Origin: Candidatus Altimarinota bacterium
GTDB taxonomy: Bacteria; Patescibacteriota; Gracilibacteria; BD1-5; UBA2023
Direction of reading: 5' to 3'
DNA: 7,592 nucleotides
Assembly: GCA_008015855.1 (NCBI GenBank)
Contig: SSGK01000005.1
Location: 1 to 7,592, forward strand
Under the pieces are notes generated by a model. It saw only the letters and a list, made by a program, of their open reading frames with translations, had not been told where the DNA came from and made no database searches. Shown here piece after piece: positions 1 to 6,845 of the stretch (within the stretch, counting starts at the first letter, position 1; each line of letters opens with the position of its first letter). The position numbers and the translations under genes are program-made.

Positions 1-1616
1 ATAATAAATTCTATATTATCAGGATTCGATGATACGCGAGTAAGCCAAAACGGTGAAAAGCTAATACGTACTTTCGCAATATTCTGATCCGAAACGAGTC
101 GTGATATTGCTTCCTTTTCGGTCGTATTTGCAATCATTGATTTTAATTTCCTTGTAAGGTTATTTGAGGCATTTTCAAAATCATAGGTCATGTTCACATT
201 CACTTCTGCGGTTACTTTTATGTATTGATCCGTTCTTCCGATCACATTTGAGATTCGAAGGGAATTTACATCCATTCAAAGTTCCTTTTCTGTCCCATAG
301 AGCATTCTTTCATGAAGAGATTGAGAGAGATATGCAAGGGTTTGTTTTCTATCATATACCAATCCTTGAACAAGTGCCTTTGCTTCATACATCACTTCAT
401 CGCGTTTGTCTCCAATTTTTACACCATCCAACACCTGAACCACATCACCAGTAAATACAATAGTATCACCACCAAACACTGCATAATCTTCTCATGCATC
501 TTTATTTTTTTGTTTTAACTCTTCTTCAAGCGTATCATAAGCAACTTTTCGGAGTTGTTCTCGCATGATAGATTCAAATTTTTTGAGCTCATCCTGTGTT
601 ACTACGTGGACTTTTGGATTTTCACCACCCGTAAATTGTTCTCGGGTTTTTGCATATACATATTCTCGATTAAACTTCAGTCATGGCATTGTGAGAGTGG
701 TTCCTTCTGCAATATTTCAACGTTCACCGATAATATTTCCCGCTGTGTCATAAGGATCAGCTGTTACTATAACGTCCGCTGTACCAAGTGTCACTACACC
801 ATCTTTTGTTCTTTTTCCAGGAAGCCGAATCCAGCTATCAGATCGATAGACAATTCCATCATCCGTTACAAAACGAGTATCAGGACGAAACGTTTGTTCT
901 CCAGGAAGTTCATTATAGAGGGTTATTTTTCATTGAGCATTTTGAGTACTATTGAGATCAATTTGCTGAACACGAAATGTCGCTTTGTGTTCAACAGGAA
1001 TGGATACCGTTCTGGTGCGAACAATATTTTTCGCATCAATCTGAAGGGTTTGATTTTGTGTCAGAACCACATTCGCTGGAATAGATTTTACCGTAATCTC
1101 GGGCGTAATATACACATACGTTCGTGAAACAGTAAAATAAAATATAAAGAGAAGGAGTGTACATGAAATAATTAACCCCGAAATAACCAGTATAAAATTC
1201 GAATTTCTATATCGATTCATGGAAGCATATTGGGGAAGATTTCTTTTTTCTGTAACAAGAAAGAAAAGGTATGCAAAAAAACGCTTCATTTCATAGAATA
1301 AATATTCAAGAAATGTGAAATTATGCTTCAGAATATGAGTCTTTGCATATTGTGTATTAAAACTCAATCGTTCATCTTTAAAAGTCGTCTTCATTCCTAC
1401 GGATTCAGCGATTTTACACACCTTTGAGTCTGTAGAGATAATTGAAATTCGCTTATCTCCATAATTTTCTTGGATATATCGAAAGAAGTGTTGATCAAGC
1501 GGGAATGCTGCTTTCGTAAGATCAAGCACCAAAATATCTCATTCAGATGCTCCTGTTTTTATTTTATTGTAAGCCGAAAGAAGTGTGTCGTTTTTTTCAA
1601 AAATTACTTTAATCAT
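1..1616 (-). CDS. Single-pass membrane protein with baseplate-J-like region (3' end outside the window)
   Basis: Read with UGA as Gly, this frame is open from an ATG at 1616 to the left edge, giving 538 residues without a stop. Six in-frame TGAs lie at residues 26, 229, 300, 312, 375 and 447. Residues 1-85 look like a small alpha/beta domain with alternating hydrophobic strands (ILVLDLTKAAF, RISIISTDSK, IAESVGMK). A single strong membrane helix follows at about 140-162, just after a basic stretch (MNRYRNSN). Residues 229-315 resemble the baseplate J/gp47 fold: G-K-I-T-L-Y-N, then TRFVTDDGIVYR and LPG...DGVV, then an AD...G-N-I-x-G segment. From memory, proteins of this plan (Rossmann-like N terminus, one helix, J-like region) are common in candidate-phyla bacteria and of unknown role; no phage context is visible. 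Its ATG overlaps the stop of the upstream FtsA-like gene by 8 bases, so the two are probably translationally coupled. The family call is moderate; the reading frame is firm. Confidence 0.72.
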
Positions 1617-2838
1617 ATTGATAGATTACATAGCGAAGTATTCGAACAATTGGATCTTTCTTTACGAGGAGAAGCTCATTGGCAACAATTGATAATCATG
1701 CCACTGAAGCGTATTCAATTTCTAGTGTTGTATCACCAATTTGAATCTCTGGCACCTGGATTCGAACTTTTGCATGATGGGTATTTACTAAATGCTTCGT
1801 AATATGTTCTTTCACCCCCTTGGCAGCTGCTGGATTCGACATGAGAAAGAGATTTTTTATCACCAATTCCTTTGATGTTTGCTTTGCTTGAATGTTTATC
1901 TGTCCGGAAAGGAGGGTAAAAAAATCAGAAATAATTCCAGAATATGTTTTATATTTTGCACTTTTCGCGAGAGCTTCTGGTGTCATCGAGAGCATATCAA
2001 CAATGCTATTTTCAATATCAAGAAATGTTTTATCTGGATCAATTCTCATCATCTCTGCCTCGATAGTACTTATACCTATAGGCAGAACAGAGTAGCCAAC
2101 AATTTCATTTTGAACCTCAAAAACCATATTCGTTCGCGCATATCCAATATCAAGATACAAATTCGTATCAAAAATATAAGGAGAAGACTCGAGAATCTTA
2201 GGATAAAGCACGGTTTTTGGAACAAGTGAAATAGTCTTTCTATCAAGACTATTAATAACCATATGGAGATTTTCAAAATCAACCATTGGTGCATAAATAT
2301 TCAGAATGGTGAAGCGAATATCTTTTCCGGTAAAACCAATCGGGTTAGAAATTCTCTTACCATCGATATATATAGAAGTAAGGGAACTTGATATGAGCTT
2401 TAAATCAATATTTTTCGTACCAATGGTTGAGAGGAGATTTTCTTTAATTCTATCATAAGAGCGTTTTTCAACGCGTTTAATCATACTATCAATTTCTTCC
2501 AATGTAATCGTTGATGTCTTATCAGCACGAGCATAATTCATCGTAAGGATATCATGGGGCATGATATTGGATGAAAATGTTACAATAATATCCTCTGGAA
2601 TTGATTCAAGCCCATCAGAAGCCTTGAGTATTGCCTTTTGAATCATATCAGAAACTCCTCGCATATTCGCAATATCACCGTCCATCATATGGTTTCGATT
2701 TTGTCGAACACTTGCTTTCCCAAGCAGCTTTAAAGACCCATTTTCTATTTCACAAATAAGGACTCGAATTTTACATGAACCAATATCAATCGCTACAAAA
2801 CGACTATATTCCTGTATCGTCGACAGACGAAATGACAT
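1609..2838 (-). CDS. FtsA-like actin-fold ATPase (divergent)
   Basis: The protein has 409 residues, close to the usual FtsA length (about 420). The actin-fold phosphate-1 motif is seen at residues 18-26 (DIGSCKIRV). The strongest FtsA mark is the SHS2-domain region at about 85-190, with IYIDGKRISNPIGFTG followed by IRFTI. A phosphate-2-like segment begins at D230 (DIGYARTN) and leads to VGYSVLPIGI. FtsA normally has DIGGGTTD there and a Gly-rich adenosine motif later; here the latter region is NLFLMSNPAAAKG (about 331-341), so nucleotide binding may be weakened. FtsA anchors FtsZ filaments to the membrane; the related PilM acts in type IV pilus assembly and cannot be excluded. The C terminus (LRYVIYQYD) is not an obvious amphipathic helix. 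The ATG at 2838 was chosen because an upstream extension would need a TTG at 2895. Only one TGA is in frame (residue 381); ignoring it would cut 28 residues and remove the overlap with the downstream gene. Confidence 0.8.
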
Positions 2839-2864
2839 AACAGCAAAGTTTAGAATGGTTGTAG

Positions 2865-2870
2865 TGTATA
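2865..2870 (-). promoter_or_regulatory. Possible -10 box for the FtsA-like gene
   Basis: On the minus strand TATACA lies 26 bases before the ATG at 2838, which would give a leader of about 20 bases, similar to other genes here. No good -35 sits 16-18 bases upstream; a T-rich stretch with TTGTTT occurs at 19. This is a weak call, based on position within the divergent intergenic region. Confidence 0.3.
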
Positions 2871-2947
2871 AATTTTTGGTATCTTGTAAAAACAAAATAA
2901 AAAAGAGCGTACACTTTTCTTGCTCAAGTTGATTAATTCGATTTTAT

Positions 2948-2976
2948 TTGCATAAATATAAAAAATATGCTAGAAT
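2948..2976 (+). promoter_or_regulatory. Sigma-70-type promoter of the MscS gene
   Basis: TTGCAT (2948-2953), a 17-base spacer and TAGAAT (2971-2976). Transcription should start near 2983, leaving a leader of about 13 bases before the ATG at 2996. AGGA at 2981-2984 would sit at the very 5' end of the message, too far from the start for normal Shine-Dalgarno pairing. Confidence 0.65.
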
Positions 2977-2997
2977 TTTCAGGAATTTATAGCATAT
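2965..2997. repeat. Inverted repeat over the MscS -10 box and start codon
   Basis: The arms ATATGCTA (2965-2972) and TAGCATAT (2990-2997) are perfect 8-base inverted copies, 17 bases apart. Inside them AATT recurs at 2974-2977 and 2984-2987. The left arm overlaps the -10 box and lies upstream of the predicted transcript start, so an RNA hairpin is unlikely; a protein-binding operator is possible. In such AT-rich DNA chance is also possible. Confidence 0.35.
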
Positions 2998-3841
2998 GAA
3001 CAAGAATGAACACATCTGGTACTATGCAACCCTCGGAATAATATTTCTTCTTCTGTCGGCTTTTTATTCGTATATTCAGTACTGGATTCCATCTCTTCAG
3101 GTTTACAAAGATATAATTCGAGTTGCTTACACTATTTGTACCACTCTTATTATTCTTTCTGCACTTGCTAATACTATTAGCTTCATATTCCATGAGATAA
3201 AGATCTATATCAGTGGAAAACACCCGGTGGTTAAAAAGTTTCTTCCGATTATTCGTTTTATCCTTCTTACGGCACTTTGGGTTGTTGGTTGTTTTATTAT
3301 CCTAAAAGAACTCGATGTAAATATCAATGGAATACTTGCATGAGCCGGAATATGAGGTGCTATTTTTGCGATTGCCAGCAAAGATGTGGTAGCTAATCTT
3401 CTTTGAAGTCTCTCGCTCATATTTAGTAAGGCATTTTGAATAGGAGATACTATTCGTGTTCAGTGACTTGAATGAATAGTAGATGAAGTAACTCTCAATT
3501 ACACAAAGGTGATTTGAATGGATGGGAAACTCATATTTATACCAAACCGAAGTCTTCTTTCGGAAAAAATCGAAAATCTGACCCGTAGAAAATTTATTCG
3601 CTACGAATGGAAAATCCCTTTTACACGAGTCTCAAGTGCTCTTGTCATAGAAAAAAGACTAGCCATTATTCGGGAAGAACTCGAAAAATCTGGCTATGAA
3701 GATATTAGTCTTAATATCACAGAAATTACCATGAATGATATTGTTTATACAATCGGTGGCAATACGAAAGAGGGGAGTCAGGAATTTTTTGAATCATTCC
3801 ATCGCTTTATCGTGAAGCATATTCCTCAAAAATCAGCCTAA
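2996..3841 (+). CDS. mscS: MscS-family mechanosensitive ion channel
   Basis: A 281-residue membrane protein, near the length of E. coli MscS (286). MscS channels open under membrane tension and release solutes during osmotic downshock. Hydrophobic helices are at about 5-27, 38-62 and 81-105. A Gly/Ala-rich pore helix follows at about 113-136 (ILAGAGIGGAIFAIASK, then VVANLLGSL), and the beta domain has FGIGDTIRV, LEGIVDEV, MDGKLIFIPN and IENLTRR in the family order. Seven in-frame TGAs (residues 116, 120, 137, 148, 157, 160, 174) all lie in this conserved part, several on glycines typical of the family, such as the GIGG, GIGD and GLEG positions. With the standard code the gene would be split into two fragments with a gap exactly over the channel signature. 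It has its own promoter, is divergent from the FtsA-like gene and ends at a hairpin terminator. Confidence 0.93.
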
Positions 3842-3853
3842 AAACCAAAGAAG

Positions 3854-3880
3854 TTGAAAACTAAAAAAATCCCCTATACT
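3854..3880 (+). promoter_or_regulatory. Possible mraY promoter inside the terminator hairpin
   Basis: TTGAAA (3854-3859) and TATACT (3875-3880) are separated by 15 bases, shorter than the 17 seen at the better promoters in this window. The -10 box starts exactly at the hairpin loop. Transcription would start near 3887 with a leader of about 14 bases. It is the only promoter-like pair I see close to mraY. Confidence 0.35.
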
Positions 3881-3895
3881 GTTGGGGATTTTTTT
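3863..3895 (+). terminator. Rho-independent terminator after the MscS gene
   Basis: A perfect 12-base stem, A7TCCCC (3863-3874) with GGGGAT7 (3884-3895), and a 9-base loop. The stem's own 3' T-run provides the U-tail. It ends only 5 bases before the mraY start codon, so read-through from the MscS gene into mraY should be limited. Confidence 0.85.
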
Positions 3896-3900
3896 GAAAT

Positions 3901-4977
3901 ATGAACAACTTATCACTCCTTCTTGGCTACCTCCTTATTGCGTTTGGAATTACACTCGTACTCATTCCATACTATATTCGATTTCTCTATCATTTTCGAC
4001 TTGGAAAAACCATTCGAGATGAAGCACTCGTATGAAAGGCAACAGAATTTGCAAAACTTCACAAAGAAAAAACAGGAACTCCGACGCTCGGTTGAGGAGT
4101 TATTCTCTTGGTTATCTTTCTCCTTGTACTCGGATCAATTGGTATACTCTGAATGAGTGAATGGATTGAAAATGTATTCGGAATAACATTACGTCATTCT
4201 CTCTGGAGTCGTGAAGAAACATATCTCCCACTCTTTACGCTGGCAACCGTATGACTCATCGGACTAATTGATGATTATATGAATGTTCGTGGAATCGGAA
4301 GAACCAAATGATTATCTGCTCGAGTAAAAATGATTCTACTCATTCTATTTGCAGGAATTGGAGCATTTTGGTTCTACTTTAAACTCTGATACACATCGGT
4401 ACATATTCCTTTTTTCTGACAATTTCCGCTTGAATACCTTTATATACCACTCTTTATTCTCATAGTGGTAGCCATGGCAAATAGCGTAAATATTACTGAT
4501 TGATTAGATGGACTTGCCGGTTGACTCCTTCTCTTTAACTACACTGTATACGCCTTTCTTACCTATCAACGCGGACTTTTCATATTGTCAGCTTTGTGTC
4601 TCATTATAGTAGGAACACTCATAGCATTTCTTTGGTTCAATATTAAACCAGCTAAATTCTATATGGGAGATATCGGATCACTCTCGCTCTGAGCCACACT
4701 TGCAGTCATGGCAATGCTTACCGATACATTATGAGTACTCCTGATTACTGGAAGTCTCTTTATTCTTGAAACCCTTTCGGTAATTATTCAGATTACTAGC
4801 AAGAAACTCCGAAATGGAAAAAAGGTTTTTCGTATTGCTCCATTTCATCATCATCTTGAAGCAATCGGATGGAGTGAGGAAACCATTGTGATGCGATTCT
4901 GGCTGATTGGTATGGTACTCGCAAGTATCGGAATCATTGTTGGTCTCGGAATTATAAAAAATGTTATCATATTTTAA
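3901..4977 (+). CDS. mraY: Phospho-N-acetylmuramoyl-pentapeptide transferase
   Basis: MraY moves phospho-MurNAc-pentapeptide from UDP to undecaprenyl phosphate in the membrane, making lipid I for peptidoglycan. The product has 358 residues (E. coli 360) and is a multi-pass membrane protein throughout. Signature motifs are in order: KTGTPTLGGG (about 57-66); LIDDYMN with the catalytic Asp pair D124-D125; NSVNITDGLDGLAGG at 194-208, including D200 and D203; FYMGDIGSLSLG with D257; and PFHHHLE with H316-H318, which favours MraY over WecA/TagO relatives. DDYMN has Asn where many MraY proteins have Lys. Eleven TGAs are in frame (45, 65, 84, 118, 137, 163, 173, 201, 208, 264, 278); those at 65, 201 and 208 fall in family glycine motifs. 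The ATG follows a terminator after 5 bases. No other mur or fts cluster genes adjoin it, apart from the FtsA-like gene upstream on the other strand. Confidence 0.96.
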
Positions 4978-5002
4978 GAATGGGTATGGTTTTCTTATAT
5001 TT

Positions 5003-5019
5003 TTTTCTATATTAGAAAA
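5003..5019. repeat. AT-rich palindrome downstream of mraY
   Basis: TTTTCTA (5003-5009) and TAGAAAA (5013-5019) are perfect 7-base inverted arms around a 3-base centre. It lies in the 211-base gap between mraY and the HU gene. It could be a binding site; as an RNA hairpin it would be weak and lacks a T-run directly after it. Confidence 0.3.
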
Positions 5020-5061
5020 CATAGATAATATTTTGCAATAATTTTTGTTTTTTGCTTATAT

Positions 5062-5084
5062 AAAGCCAAAATTCGGTTTTTTTT
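5062..5084 (+). terminator. Weak hairpin with T8 run, possible mraY terminator
   Basis: AAAGCC (5062-5067) can pair with GGTTTT starting at 5075, with one G-T pair, and a run of eight T follows the GG. The stem is short, so this is a weak candidate. No better terminator is visible after mraY. Confidence 0.3.
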
Positions 5085-5127
5085 CGAGAGAAATCTGAAC
5101 CAGAAGGGAAGAAAATATAAAAAAACA

Positions 5128-5156
5128 TTGCAAAAACATTATGAGCATCATATAAT
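5128..5156 (+). promoter_or_regulatory. Strong sigma-70-type promoter of the HU gene
   Basis: TTGCAA (5128-5133), a 17-base spacer and a perfect TATAAT (5151-5156). The predicted start is near 5163, 26 bases before the HU ATG. The leader is pyrimidine-rich (TTATCTTTTTTCTT before the ATG) and has no Shine-Dalgarno sequence. Confidence 0.78.
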
Positions 5157-5161
5157 GCTCA
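5142..5161. repeat. Inverted repeat spanning the HU -10 box (candidate operator)
   Basis: TGAGCAT (5142-5148) and ATGCTCA (5155-5161) are perfect 7-base inverted arms around a 6-base centre that holds most of the TATAAT. A dimeric regulator bound here would block the promoter. HU genes are often autoregulated, but no regulator is identifiable. Confidence 0.45.
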
Positions 5162-5188
5162 CGTCCTTTATTACTTATCTTTTTTCTT

Positions 5189-5461
5189 ATGAAAAAGCAG
5201 GACTTTATTAAGACTGTTGCTTCTAAGTCTGGTCTTAGCCAAGATGCAGTTGCAAAATCTCTTACAGCATTTATTGAGGTTGTTACTAAGAGCCTCAAGA
5301 AGGGTGAAGAAGTGAATATCACTGGTTTTGGTGCATTCAAGATTTCTCAACGCGCTGCTCGTAACGGTGTTAACCCTAAGACAGGTGCTAAGATTAAGAT
5401 CCCAGCTATGAAGACTCCAGTTTTCCGCGCTGGTAAGACTCTTAAGGAAGCAGTTCGCTAA
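5189..5461 (+). CDS. hup: HU-family histone-like DNA-binding protein
   Basis: HU dimers bind and bend DNA and compact the nucleoid. The 90-residue product has the normal family length and signatures: an N-terminal helical part (residues 2-40), then the beta arm with ITGFGAFKISQRAARNG (44-60), NPKTGAKIKIPA (62-73) and PVFRAGKTLKEAV (77-89). P63 is the conserved arm-tip proline that intercalates in DNA in studied HU proteins. It is the only gene here with no in-frame TGA: all seven glycines are GGT, and 13 of 15 lysines are AAG, unlike its AAA-rich neighbours. This suggests high expression with selection on codons. It has its own promoter and terminator, so it is a single-gene unit. Confidence 0.96.
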   Translation: MKKQDFIKTVASKSGLSQDAVAKSLTAFIEVVTKSLKKGEEVNITGFGAFKISQRAARNGVNPKTGAKIKIPAMKTPVFRAGKTLKEAVR

Positions 5462-5482
5462 TATATTCCAAAGTATTCAAAT

Positions 5483-5512
5483 AAATCTCTCTTGCAAAAG
5501 AGGGATTTTTTT
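5483..5512 (+). terminator. Rho-independent terminator of the HU gene
   Basis: An 11-base stem, AAATCTCTCTT (5483-5493) with AAGAGGGATTT (5498-5508), with one T-G pair, a GCAA tetraloop of the stable GNRA type and more Ts to 5512. It starts 21 bases after the HU stop. Its T-run overlaps the -35 box of the next promoter. Confidence 0.88.
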
Positions 5513-5539
5513 GACAAAAAAAGAAAAGTCTGTTAGCAT
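5511..5539 (+). promoter_or_regulatory. Sigma-70-type promoter of the GHKL ATPase gene
   Basis: A consensus TTGACA (5511-5516), a 17-base spacer and TAGCAT (5534-5539). Transcription should start near 5546. This excludes the ATG at 5544 for this transcript and favours the ATG at 5562, about 16 bases in. Confidence 0.7.
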
Positions 5540-5561
5540 ATCTATGTATGTAATTCTTTGC

Positions 5562-6131
5562 ATGATTACTCTCGATATAACCCAGACAGATTATCAATCT
5601 GTAAAAAACATTATCGATCAAAATATAGAAGACTTTTGAAACTTCAGTTGCAAAATAATTTTTGTGACGGATTTTTATGAATCAAAGATTATTCGAGATC
5701 TTGTTGGTTATTTTCTGGAAAAAAACACCATCTTTAGTCCTTGGAAAGCTCGTTTCATCTTGATTACTGATGAACTTATTAATAATTCCATTGAACACGG
5801 TAGCCGCCCTTGAGACATCAATCATTGCATCATCAAGATAAAAACCACGAAAACGAAACTAAAAATATGACTGGAAGTGATTGATTCCTGACATGGAAAG
5901 GATTCAAAATGAAGCGAAGAAATGGAAAAAATAAAAACAAAGAAAACCGAGGAAGTGCAATGAGAAAATACCTATATGGGAAGTCGTGGACGCTGATTAT
6001 TTCATATCACATCAAAACTTGTAGATAATCTGTACTTTAAAGATGCATCCAATGGATGACTCGTGGTATGAATTGAAAAAAGCTTTACGAATAAAGAACT
6101 TGCGGAACTACAAAGTGAATCTCATGTATAA
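5562..6131 (+). CDS. GHKL-fold ATPase, RsbW/SpoIIAB-like (anti-sigma factor or kinase candidate)
   Basis: A 189-residue protein that is essentially one histidine-kinase-like ATPase domain, with no sensor, membrane helix or phospho-acceptor domain. The N box is ITDELINNSIEHGSRPGD (E71, N74/N75, H79), the G1 box is VIDSGHGKD (D108, G110, G112), and the G2 box is GSRGRGLFHI (140-149). Single-domain proteins of this type include RsbW and SpoIIAB, which bind sigma factors and phosphorylate STAS antagonists, but no sigma factor or STAS gene is next to it, so the partner is unknown. Nine in-frame TGAs (26, 84, 103, 110, 117, 134, 145, 166, 170) include G110 of DxGxG and G145 of the G2 box, both nucleotide-binding glycines. 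The charged insert at about 112-136 between G1 and G2 would hold the ATP lid. An ATG at 5544 in the same frame would add six residues but precedes the predicted transcript start. Confidence 0.82.
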
Positions 6132-6157
6132 AAAATCCCCGGAAAAAAGGGATTTTT
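6131..6157. terminator. Bidirectional terminator between converging genes
   Basis: A 9-base perfect stem, AAAAATCCC (6131-6139) with GGGATTTTT (6149-6157), and a 9-base loop. T-runs form on both strands. It begins at the last base of the ATPase gene's TAA and overlaps the TAA (6156-6158) of the opposing hydrolase gene, so one compact element can stop both transcripts. Confidence 0.8.
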
Positions 6158-6737
6158 ATTTGATACCAATTTGCTGTTCTAAATCAGGAAATTCTTCTAG
6201 TTTATGAAAGTGGGATACATCATTATAGAAGTGTGTAGCAGCATTCGGAAGATGCGCTGAAAGAAATTGAGCATCAGCAAAAGGAACAATATAATCATCT
6301 TCAGAATGCCAAATATGAAGATGATCTCAGAGAGATTGAAGATTTCCCCAATCATCGGGAGGAGTAAAATCTCATACATGAACACATGCTGCAATGGTAT
6401 GCAATTGAGAGCACTTGATATTTAATTCTGAAATGGCTCGCAAAAGGAAACAACCACCGAGTGAATGCCCTATAAATACTGTATCTTCCAGGCATGAGAT
6501 ACTATGAAGCAGTCTTTTAAAGACAATAAGCCATTCGTTGTAATGAGCATTATCAGAGCAGGGCATCTGTGGCATAAAAACATCCCATCATTGCATGAGT
6601 GCCTTGGATGCGAGACTATTTTTCCATTTCTTCTTCTCTCTCCAAGGCTCTATTCGATAATTATTAAGATAATCAATATAGAGTTCCGGTCAAGAAAAAG
6701 ATTCACCCCCTCAGATGATAACGATTGTTTTTTGCAT
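6156..6737 (-). CDS. Small alpha/beta serine hydrolase, RBBP9/YdeN family
   Basis: A 193-residue protein of the size and order of RBBP9/YdeN hydrolases. It opens with MQKTIVIIGGGESF, a first strand and Gly-rich loop. GHSLGG gives the nucleophile S92. WHSEDDYIVP gives a likely acid at D147 or D148, and SHFHKLEEFPD gives the His at H176. W51-D52 and the MPQMP segment match the early part of the family, where a short peptide follows the first strand. The substrate is unknown; family members are poorly characterised hydrolases, and no signal peptide is visible, so it is cytoplasmic. Five in-frame TGAs lie at 9, 16, 50, 122 and 137; the first starts the IGGGES loop. The ATG at 6737 was chosen because the motif begins directly after it and no better start precedes it before a TAG at 6831-6833. 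It converges with the ATPase gene. Confidence 0.85.
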
Positions 6738-6744
6738 ACACGTA

Positions 6745-6753
6745 TATATAACA
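6745..6753 (-). promoter_or_regulatory. Possible extended -10 promoter of the hydrolase gene (leaderless)
   Basis: On the minus strand TG, one base, then TATATA (6750-6745) lies only 7 bases before the ATG. If used, the transcript would begin at or within a base of the start codon. No -35 box is seen at normal spacing. Confidence 0.3.
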
Positions 6754-6757
6754 GTAT

Positions 6758-6785
6758 TTGTAGGGTATTGATTTGATTCTATAAG
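6758..6785 (+). promoter_or_regulatory. Possible promoter of the right-edge membrane protein gene
   Basis: TTGTAG (6758-6763), a 16-base spacer and TATAAG (6780-6785) in the 108-base gap between the two divergent genes. The leader to the ATG at 6846 would be about 54 bases, longer than at other genes. Other AT-rich -10-like words occur nearer the ATG (TATTAT at 6824), so this is tentative. Confidence 0.28.
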
Positions 6786-6845
6786 TCAAAAAACTTGCTC
6801 AGAAGAAAAAAGATATACAATAGTATTATTCTAATTATTCATGTT

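Noticed and set aside
555..1127. A 190-codon open frame on the plus strand
   Set aside because: It is antisense to the baseplate-J-like gene, Cys/Arg/Asn-rich without domain features, and overlaps a frame with a clear motif pattern.
1..1616. Baseplate-J-like gene as evidence of a prophage or contractile injection system
   Set aside because: Only a weak J-like region is seen, fused to a membrane helix; no tail, sheath or phage genes adjoin it within the window.
1879..2229. Plus-strand open frames of 67-116 codons within the FtsA-like gene
   Set aside because: They are antisense shadows of a well supported gene and have no recognisable features.
2996..3841. MscS gene as a pseudogene broken by several stop codons (two fragments 2996-3343 and 3518-3841)
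   Set aside because: Both parts are in the same frame, the interruptions are all TGA, and reading them as Gly restores the pore and beta-domain signature without gaps.
3923..4156. A 77-codon plus-strand open frame within mraY
   Set aside because: It is out of frame with mraY, which has full-length family motifs over the same bases.
5544..5561. ATG at 5544 as start of the GHKL ATPase
   Set aside because: It lies 5 bases after the -10 box, before or at the predicted transcript start; the ATG at 5562 fits better. It would only add six residues.
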